Positions 24,053-32,438 of a DNA stretch of 32,438 bases are shown one piece after another. Positions within the stretch are counted from its first letter, which is position 1; every line of letters begins with the position of its first letter. Under the pieces are notes generated by a model. It was not told the origin of the DNA. It made no database searches and worked only from the letters and a program-made list of their open reading frames with translations. Origin of the DNA: Bacteroidales bacterium (GTDB lineage: Bacteria; Bacteroidota; Bacteroidia; Bacteroidales; UBA932); the NCBI GenBank assembly GCA_017464245.1, contig JAFUDV010000037.1, positions 1 to 32,438 on the forward strand, given 5' to 3'. Made by a program: the position numbers and the translations under genes.

Positions 24053-26787
24053 ATGAGAAAGTCCATTCTCCTGATTATGGGTATGACCCTCATGGCCTGC
24101 CCGCTCGGGGCACAGGAAAGGCATCGCCAGCAGGTGTCCTCCAACTTCGGGCTGACCGTTCCCCACGACCCGGCCGACCTGCCGGTGTCGCGGGCGGCGG
24201 TCGTATGGCCGGAGCGGAGCCCGAAGCAGGTGCCGGCCCCGCGGCTGGACCTCCAGGAGGATGGCACCTGGCTGCTTGCCGGCGGCTGGGAACTCCGCGC
24301 GGGGGATTCCGACGAATGGCTGGACGCCGTCGTCCCGGGAACGGTCCTGACGTCACTGGTCGCTGACGGAATCTATCCGGATCCGCATTACGGGCTGAAC
24401 AACCTGGTCATTCCCGAAGACCTGTGCCGCAAGGACTGGTGGTACCGGACGGAACTGTCCCTGACGGATGGATTGCTGGCCAAGGAAAAACTGGAACTGC
24501 TCTTCAACGGCATCAATTACCGGGCGGAGGTCTGGCTGAACGGCGGGAAACTCGGCCGTATCGACGGCGCTTTCGTCCGCGGCCGCTTCGACATCACGGC
24601 CCTGGCCCGGAAGGAGAACCTGGTCGAGGTCCATATCTTCCCGCCGGCCAATCCCGGCATCCCGCACGAGCAGTCGGCGCGGACCGGACGGGGACCGAAC
24701 GGCGGCGTCCTGTGCCTGGATGGCCCCACCTTCATCAGCAGCGAAGGCTGGGACTGGGTGCCGGGCGTCCGGGACCGCAACATTGGCATCTGGCAGGATG
24801 TGCGTCTGATTGCCTCCGACGGACTGACGCTGGGGGATACCCGGGTCGTCACGGACCTGCCGCTGCCTTCCACGGAGTATGCTGACCTGACGGTCCGGAC
24901 CTCCGTGACCAATTCCCTGGAACATGCCGCCCCGGTCACCGTCCGGGCTGCAGGTGACGGGTTCATGGCAGAGACCCTCGTAAAAGTGCCTGCGGGCGCT
25001 ACCGTCCCGGTCGAACTGCATGCCCGGATGGACCATCCGGCGCTCTGGATGCCGAACGGCTATGGCGAACCCAACCTCTATGACCTTTCGCTTGCCTGCA
25101 CCGTCGACGGCCGGGTGTCCGACCGCCAGTCGCTCCGTTTCGGCGTCCGGGAATTCACCTACGAACTGACGGCCGATGCGCCCGGACGACCGGGCCTTCG
25201 GATCGGCTACGACCCCGCCCTCGGAGCGATCTTCAACAACCGCCTTCTCCGAGGCGTCGGAGGCGGCGTTTCGGTCCCTTCGCTCAAGGAAGGGGTCAAT
25301 CCGGACCGGCTTCCGCTTCTGGAACCGGACGCCATGGCGCCCTATCTCGTGATCCGGGTGAACGGGGTCCGCATCTTCTGCAGAGGCGGCAACTGGGGTA
25401 TGGACGACATGCTCAAGAATACGGCCCGGGAGCATCTGGAACCCTATTTCAAACTCCATCGGGCCGCCGGATTCAACATGGTCCGGAACTGGACCGGCGA
25501 AAATACGGAGGAGGTCTTCTACACCCTGTGCGACGAGTACGGCCTCCTGGTCTGGAACGACTTCTGGATGTCCACGGAAGGGTACAACCTCCAGCCGGTG
25601 GACGAGAACCTGTTCATGGCCAATGCCGCCGATGTCGTCCGACGCTTCCGGAACCATCCTTCCATCGCCGTCTGGTGCCCCCGCAATGAGGGGTATGCCC
25701 CGGAGAGTCTGGAAGCGAGACTGTCGGCCCTGATCGCGAAGGAAGACGGAACCCGGCTCTATCTCCCGAATTCCCGGGATTGCAACCTGCGGCCGAGCGG
25801 GCCCTGGCACTATTTCACCGATCCGGCCCGTTACTACACCGAGACTGCCGCCGGTTTCAATACCGAACTGGGCTCTCCCTCCGTCCCCACGGCCCGTTCC
25901 ATGCGGAAATTCCTGCCGGAGGCCGACCTGTGGCCGATCGGGGATGCCTGGCATTACCATGACCTGCATCCCGAGACGAAGGTGTTCCGCGAGTCGCTGG
26001 AGCGCCTCTACGGCCCGGCGACGGGCCTGGACGACTTCTGTCGCAAGGCCCAGCTCATGGGCTACGACAGTTACCGCGCCATGTTCGAGTCCTGGAACAG
26101 CCGGCTGTGGGACAATACCTCCGGCGTCCTCCTCTGGATGTCGCATCCGGCCTGGCCCAGCGTGGAATGGCAGAGTTATTCCTGGGACGGCGAAACCATG
26201 GGCTCCTGGTTCGGCAGCAAGAAGGCCTGCACGCCGCTGCATGTCCAGATGAATCTGCACGACCGGAAAGTGGTCCTGGTGAATACGATCCCGTCCGATA
26301 CGCCGGACCTCACGGTGGAACTGACCGTGACGGACCTCTCCGGGAAAGTGCTTTACCGGCGTTTCGACCGGAAAGTATCGGTCGAAGCCAATTCGTCGAT
26401 CCCCGTCTTTACGGCGGACATTCCCTCTTTCGAGGGAGTGGTCCTGGCCCGGCTTCGTTTGCTTGACATGGACTCGAAAGTGTTGGAAATCAATGATTAT
26501 TTGCTCTCGGGCGGAGATGATTTCCTCCCCTTGAACGATCTTCCAAGCGTGACGCTGAAGGCGCGCCGCCTCCGGGACGGCCGCTATGAAATCTCCAATC
26601 CGTCCAGGGTCCTGGCCGTGGGCGTGAAACTGAATCTGATGCGTGGCGGCGAGCAGGTGCTCCCGGCCCTTTTCTCCGACGGATACTTCCATCTGCTTCC
26701 CCGGGAGAAGCGCATCATCGACGTGGAATATGACGGCGGCGGGGTGGTTACCCTTTCCGCCGAAGGCTATAACATTGACGGAATCCG

Positions 26788-26791
<4 letters not shown>
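24053..26791 (+). CDS. GH2 beta-mannosidase-like glycoside hydrolase
   Basis: 912 residues; signal peptide ending near PLGAQ (a lipobox-like LMAC at Cys16 is an alternative), so exported. GH2 architecture: jelly-roll sugar-binding domain (about 75-255, with WLNGGKLGRIDGAF), Ig-like domain (about 270-370), TIM barrel with FCRGGNWGMDD, NMVRNWTGENTEEVFY, DEYGLLVWNDFW, acid/base Glu546 in WCPRNEGY and probable nucleophile Glu605 in GFNTELGSP, then C-terminal beta-domains. The barrel motifs resemble the endo-beta-mannosidase / exo-glucosaminidase branch of GH2 rather than LacZ. A segment of about 60 residues (380-440, RPGLRIGYDP onward) interrupts the usual junction before the barrel. In this locus it likely removes non-reducing mannose. 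It overlaps the GH30 start by 4 bases (ATGA). Confidence 0.88.
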
Positions 26792-29381
<2,590 letters not shown>

Positions 29382-29400
29382 CGATTAAACATTTACCGAT

Positions 29401-31350
29401 ATGAAAAAAGCATTGATCCTTTTGGTCCCCGCCCTGGCGCTGCTGGCGTCCTGCGGCGATGCCATCGAGATTCCCGATGTGAGCGGCTCCGGGAATACGC
29501 CCGGCAACGTGAACCCGGACGTCCCGCTCGCGGGCGACGTCGTGTTCACGGCCACCCTGGCGGATCTGCCTGACGGCTCCCAGCCCACCTGGGCGCAGGG
29601 CGACGCCATCCTCCTGTCGGACGGTTCCACGGTCCAGACGCTCACGAACCGGGCCGCCGCCGGTCAGGTGGCCGAGTTCCCCGGCAGGGTGACGGAAGGG
29701 AAGACTTCCTTCGTCGCCGTCTCTCCGGCTGCGGAAGGGATTTCTTTCAGCGGGAGCGGTTTCTCGTTCGAGATTCCCGTGACCCAGTCCGGCGCCGGTG
29801 CCGCCTTCCGGGTGGCGAAGGCCTCCGGGACGCACCTGTTCTTCCAGAGCCTGGTCTCCGAGATCCGCTTCACGGTGGATTTCGAAGGGGCGACCAAGGT
29901 CCGGTTCCAGACCGCCGGTGAGAAGATCGCCGGAACGGTCACGGTCGATTATTCCGGGGAGAAACCCGTGGCAACCGGTTCTTCGGACTATGTGGAGGTG
30001 GCGGGCCCCTTCGAGAAGGGAAAGACCTATGCTTTCTCCGCCCTTCCCGGCAGCCTGGACGGCTACAGCGTCATCGTCTATGCCGGCGATGCGGAAAAGG
30101 CCCATATCTCCGGTGAAGCCGTGGAACTGAAGGAGGGTCTCTCTGCTACGCTGCCTGCGTTCGCCGAGGATATCCCGACCTACCGCATCACCAACCTGTG
30201 GGTCGGCGGCGGTACCGGTCCGGAGTACGGCGGTGGCGGAATCATCGACATCCTCACCAAGCCCGACTATTTCAACGGTGAGGACGGCCGCGGCGTCACG
30301 GCGCTGGCGGACAACTATTACCAGCTCCGTCCGGACGGGACGTTCGTGAACTATGCCGGCGAGGACGCCCGCAACTGGTGGTTCGTCTATTCCGGCAGCG
30401 TGAATCCTGTGAACGGGAAAGACATCGACCTGAGAAAGTTCTATGACGTCCTTCCGCTTTCCGAGGGACAGTATGCCATCGACGGCTCCACGGTCACATT
30501 CACCAAGGCTGACGGTACGACCACGACGGCTGCCTGGATGGCTCCGGGCGAGTATGATGTGCCGGGTACGGGCAAGAAGGTGACTCTCACGCATCAGGCC
30601 CTGGCGTTCACCGTCACGGGCGGCAAGGACGACTGGAACAACATCTACAAGGACTACGACAAGATCGCGGCCCGGCCGCGGGCCTTCATCATCGAACTGG
30701 AGCAACTTCCGGACGGATTCGTCGTTCCCGAGGCTTCCCGCACTTTCGATGCGGACTTCGAGTATGTCCCGCCGGTGGATCCGGGTGACAAGTTCGACTG
30801 GGCCAGCCTGCCCGGCAGTTGGAACGTGTTCGGCGGCAACGCTTCGCCGTACGGCATCTTCGTCCTGGGCGGTTCCGGCGACGATCCGGCCTTCGTGAGC
30901 CCCATCGACAAGAGTTGGGACTGGGACGACAGCATCTGGAAGGAATCCGACAACGGTTTCGTGATCGCCGTGACCTCCATGGAGGGAACGACCGTCAAGG
31001 GAACGACCAACTGGTGGGCCGGAGACGACGGCGCCTTCTGGAACTACACTTGGAAGAATACCGGCGAGGACCTGTCCCGCTTCTATGACCAGATCCCGAA
31101 GGGCAATCACGAGTTCACGCTGGACATGGTCACGATGACGGTCACCCTGGGCAACGGCCATGTGGCCAAGTTCCTCACGCCGGGTACCCATGAGTTCGTC
31201 TATGGCAAGACCTTCGAGGTGCGCGACGGCTGTTTCGCCCTGGCCTTCCACCTGATGGACCCGATTGCGGCCACTTCCCAGCGCTGGACCGACGTGGACC
31301 GCTTCGTGAACGCTCCGCTCGAGTATGTGATCATGTTCGAGAAGCAGTAG
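29401..31350 (+). CDS. Large surface lipoprotein with two copies of a candidate glycan-binding module
   Basis: 649 residues, lipobox LLASC (Cys18). Residues about 45-255 resemble the fimbrillin-like lipoprotein fold (PTWAQGDAILLSDG is typical of its early strands). Two related modules follow, A (258-435) and B (466-649). Both run through a Trp/Tyr-rich part, then FYDVLPLSEGQYAIDG in A and FYDQIPKGNHEFTLDM in B, then a PGxxxV/F turn, GK, ALAF, and a final strand ending in EQ or EKQ. No catalytic motif is seen. A homologous module occurs in the lipoprotein at 10284. It is the last gene of block 2 before a strong terminator, a usual place for a surface glycan-binding protein. Function is inference. 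Confidence 0.78.
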   Translation: MKKALILLVPALALLASCGDAIEIPDVSGSGNTPGNVNPDVPLAGDVVFTATLADLPDGSQPTWAQGDAILLSDGSTVQTLTNRAAAGQVAEFPGRVTEGKTSFVAVSPAAEGISFSGSGFSFEIPVTQSGAGAAFRVAKASGTHLFFQSLVSEIRFTVDFEGATKVRFQTAGEKIAGTVTVDYSGEKPVATGSSDYVEVAGPFEKGKTYAFSALPGSLDGYSVIVYAGDAEKAHISGEAVELKEGLSATLPAFAEDIPTYRITNLWVGGGTGPEYGGGGIIDILTKPDYFNGEDGRGVTALADNYYQLRPDGTFVNYAGEDARNWWFVYSGSVNPVNGKDIDLRKFYDVLPLSEGQYAIDGSTVTFTKADGTTTTAAWMAPGEYDVPGTGKKVTLTHQALAFTVTGGKDDWNNIYKDYDKIAARPRAFIIELEQLPDGFVVPEASRTFDADFEYVPPVDPGDKFDWASLPGSWNVFGGNASPYGIFVLGGSGDDPAFVSPIDKSWDWDDSIWKESDNGFVIAVTSMEGTTVKGTTNWWAGDDGAFWNYTWKNTGEDLSRFYDQIPKGNHEFTLDMVTMTVTLGNGHVAKFLTPGTHEFVYGKTFEVRDGCFALAFHLMDPIAATSQRWTDVDRFVNAPLEYVIMFEKQ

Positions 31351-31378
31351 CATTCCAACACTCTCCAAGACCATTTTG

Positions 31379-31421
31379 CGTACAAGGTGTGCTGCCTGGA
31401 ATCACACCTTGTACGTTTTTT
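31379..31421 (+). terminator. Strong intrinsic terminator at the end of block 2
   Basis: A perfect 13-bp stem CGTACAAGGTGTG (31379-31391) / CACACCTTGTACG (31403-31415) with an 11-base loop, followed by six T (31416-31421), 28 bases after the stop of the lipoprotein gene. There is no T-run on the opposite strand, so it acts on + strand transcription only. Confidence 0.95.
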
Positions 31422-31441
31422 ATGGAAAATGCCTATCTTTA
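31409..31441 (+). promoter_or_regulatory. Candidate promoter of the acetylesterase gene
   Basis: TATCTTTA (31434-31441) is one base off TAnnTTTG, and TTG (31409-31411) lies 22 bases upstream, close to the usual -33 spacing. The start codon at 31459 follows 17 bases later. The -33 box falls inside the terminator stem. A separate promoter is expected here, since the preceding terminator should stop read-through. Confidence 0.5.
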
Positions 31442-31458
31442 TGGGGATAAACACTGAT

Positions 31459-32438
31459 ATGATGAAACGAATTCTTCTGAGTCTGGCGCTGCTGCTGTCA
31501 GCGACGGCCCTGTTCGCGGGGAATCTCCGCGTCGCGCACATATTCTCCGACCACATGGTCCTCCAGCGGGAGACCACGGCTCCGGTGTGGGGCTGGGGCA
31601 ATCCCGGGAAGACGGTGCTGGTGGAAACCTCCTGGGACGGGAAGACCGTCCAGACCAAGGTGGCCAAGGACGGCACCTGGCGGGTGGACATCGCCACCGG
31701 GAAGGTCGGCGGCCCGTATGTCGTGACGGTCCGGTCCGGCCGCGATGCGGTTTCGTTCACCGATGTGCTCCTGGGCGAGGTGTGGGTCTGTTCCGGCCAG
31801 TCCAACATGGAAATGCCCGTCGGTGGTTTCGGTTTCCAGGAAGTGGCGGGAGCGCGGGAGGCCATTCTGAAGGCCGGGACTTATGCCAATAAGGTCCGTG
31901 TGTTCCATATCTACACTCCTAAATGCAAGGAACCCATTGACGACGTGGATGCGGCCTGGACCCGGGCATCGGCCGGTGTCTGCGCCGGTACCTCCGCCGT
32001 GGGCTGGTTCTTCGCGACCGGCCTGGCCGATAACCTGGACGTTCCCGTAGGCATTGTCGTGAATCCCTGGGGCGGAAGCCGGATCGAGCCGTGGATGACC
32101 AACGAGGCCATCGATGCTGCCGGCATCACGGCCGAGGAGCGCGCGGCCATCGACGCCATCGAGGAACAGCCCGACCGCTGGCCGGAGACGCCGGAACTGA
32201 TCTGGAACGGCCGCATGGCCCCGATTGCGGGCTATGCCGCGAAGGGTTTCCTGTGGTACCAGGGCTGCTCCAACATCGGCCAGAACTGCTATGACAAACT
32301 CCAGACCGCGATGGTGAAACTCTGGCGCGACCGCTGGGGAAGGGGAGACATGCCCTTCATCTTCGCCCTGCTGGCTCCTTATGAGCATGGCGATGCCAAC
32401 GGCCGCTGGCGTCCGCAGTTCGTGGAAACCCAACTCCG
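31459..32438 (+). CDS. SGNH acetylesterase (sialate O-acetylesterase family), 3' truncated by window edge
   Basis: At least 326 residues, open to the right edge. Two ATGs in tandem (31459, 31462); the first is used here. Signal peptide MMKRILLSLALLLSATALFA. An N-terminal beta-domain (IFSDHMVLQRE, APVWGWGNPGK) precedes the SGNH domain with Ser115 in WVCSGQSNMEMP (block I), then VNPWGGSRIEPWM and KGFLWYQGCSNI, all typical of the family annotated as sialate O-acetylesterase. Such enzymes in plant-glycan loci often remove acetyl groups from hemicellulose, and there is no sialic acid gene here, so deacetylation of mannan fits better. The His-Asp part of the active site lies beyond the window. It is probably a separate transcription unit. 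Confidence 0.9.
   Translation, partial: MMKRILLSLALLLSATALFAGNLRVAHIFSDHMVLQRETTAPVWGWGNPGKTVLVETSWDGKTVQTKVAKDGTWRVDIATGKVGGPYVVTVRSGRDAVSFTDVLLGEVWVCSGQSNMEMPVGGFGFQEVAGAREAILKAGTYANKVRVFHIYTPKCKEPIDDVDAAWTRASAGVCAGTSAVGWFFATGLADNLDVPVGIVVNPWGGSRIEPWMTNEAIDAAGITAEERAAIDAIEEQPDRWPETPELIWNGRMAPIAGYAAKGFLWYQGCSNIGQNCYDKLQTAMVKLWRDRWGRGDMPFIFALLAPYEHGDANGRWRPQFVETQL

Noticed and set aside
31379-31415. 13-bp inverted repeat considered as a mobile-element end or recombination site
   Set aside because: It is followed by six T just after a stop codon, no second copy or transposase is present, so an intrinsic terminator explains it fully.

Overview
This window is almost wall-to-wall coding sequence from a Bacteroidota member, most likely a high-GC gut or rumen Bacteroidales. 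The evidence is two SusC/SusD pairs, many SusD- and glycosidase-type lipoproteins, a BACON domain, near-absence of Shine-Dalgarno sites, and -7 elements of the TAnnTTTG type. G+C looks to be about 60% by eye, which would fit Alistipes, RC9 or Cryptobacteroides-like lineages better than classic Bacteroides or Prevotella. That placement is inference. No RNA gene, CRISPR array, insertion sequence or phage gene was seen, and no stretch over 300 bases lacks a gene.

The whole window reads as one polysaccharide utilization locus (PUL) for beta-mannan, most likely (acetylated) glucomannan.

Block 1 (1-5087, + strand): the tail of an unknown gene, a GH5 endo-glycanase lipoprotein, a GH26 mannanase lipoprotein, a GH130 mannosylglucose phosphorylase (Mgp) and a GPH/MFS sugar symporter. 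This order matches the known Bacteroides fragilis ManA-Mgp-symporter pathway. Block 1 ends at a bidirectional terminator shared with a convergent AraC-type regulator (5123-5983, - strand). Block 2 (6125-31350, + strand) diverges from the regulator and may be one operon of about 25 kb, possibly with an internal promoter near 8.77 kb. It holds an SSS-family symporter, a second GH130, an unassigned clan GH-A lipoprotein, a surface lipoprotein, a BACON-GH26 mannanase, SusC/SusD pair 1, SusC/SusD pair 2, a DUF5060-type GH5-like enzyme, a GH2 beta-mannosidase-like enzyme, a GH30 enzyme, a CE1-type esterase and a large surface lipoprotein. It ends at a strong intrinsic terminator (31379-31421). A separately promoted SGNH acetylesterase then runs off the right edge.

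Working model: surface GH26/GH5 enzymes cut the acetylated backbone, and the surface lipoproteins and SusD proteins capture the fragments. Two SusC pores import them. Periplasmic esterases, GH2, GH30 and the GH5-like enzyme trim them. Two inner-membrane symporters then feed two cytoplasmic GH130 phosphorylases, yielding mannose-1-phosphate. The 2-epimerase needed to make mannosylglucose from mannobiose is not in the window, nor is any alpha-galactosidase.

Most unusual points: a repeated candidate glycan-binding module present three times in two lipoproteins, a second SusC with no N-terminal domain and no visible TonB box, a canonical Shine-Dalgarno in front of that same SusC, and a clan GH-A enzyme whose family I could not assign.
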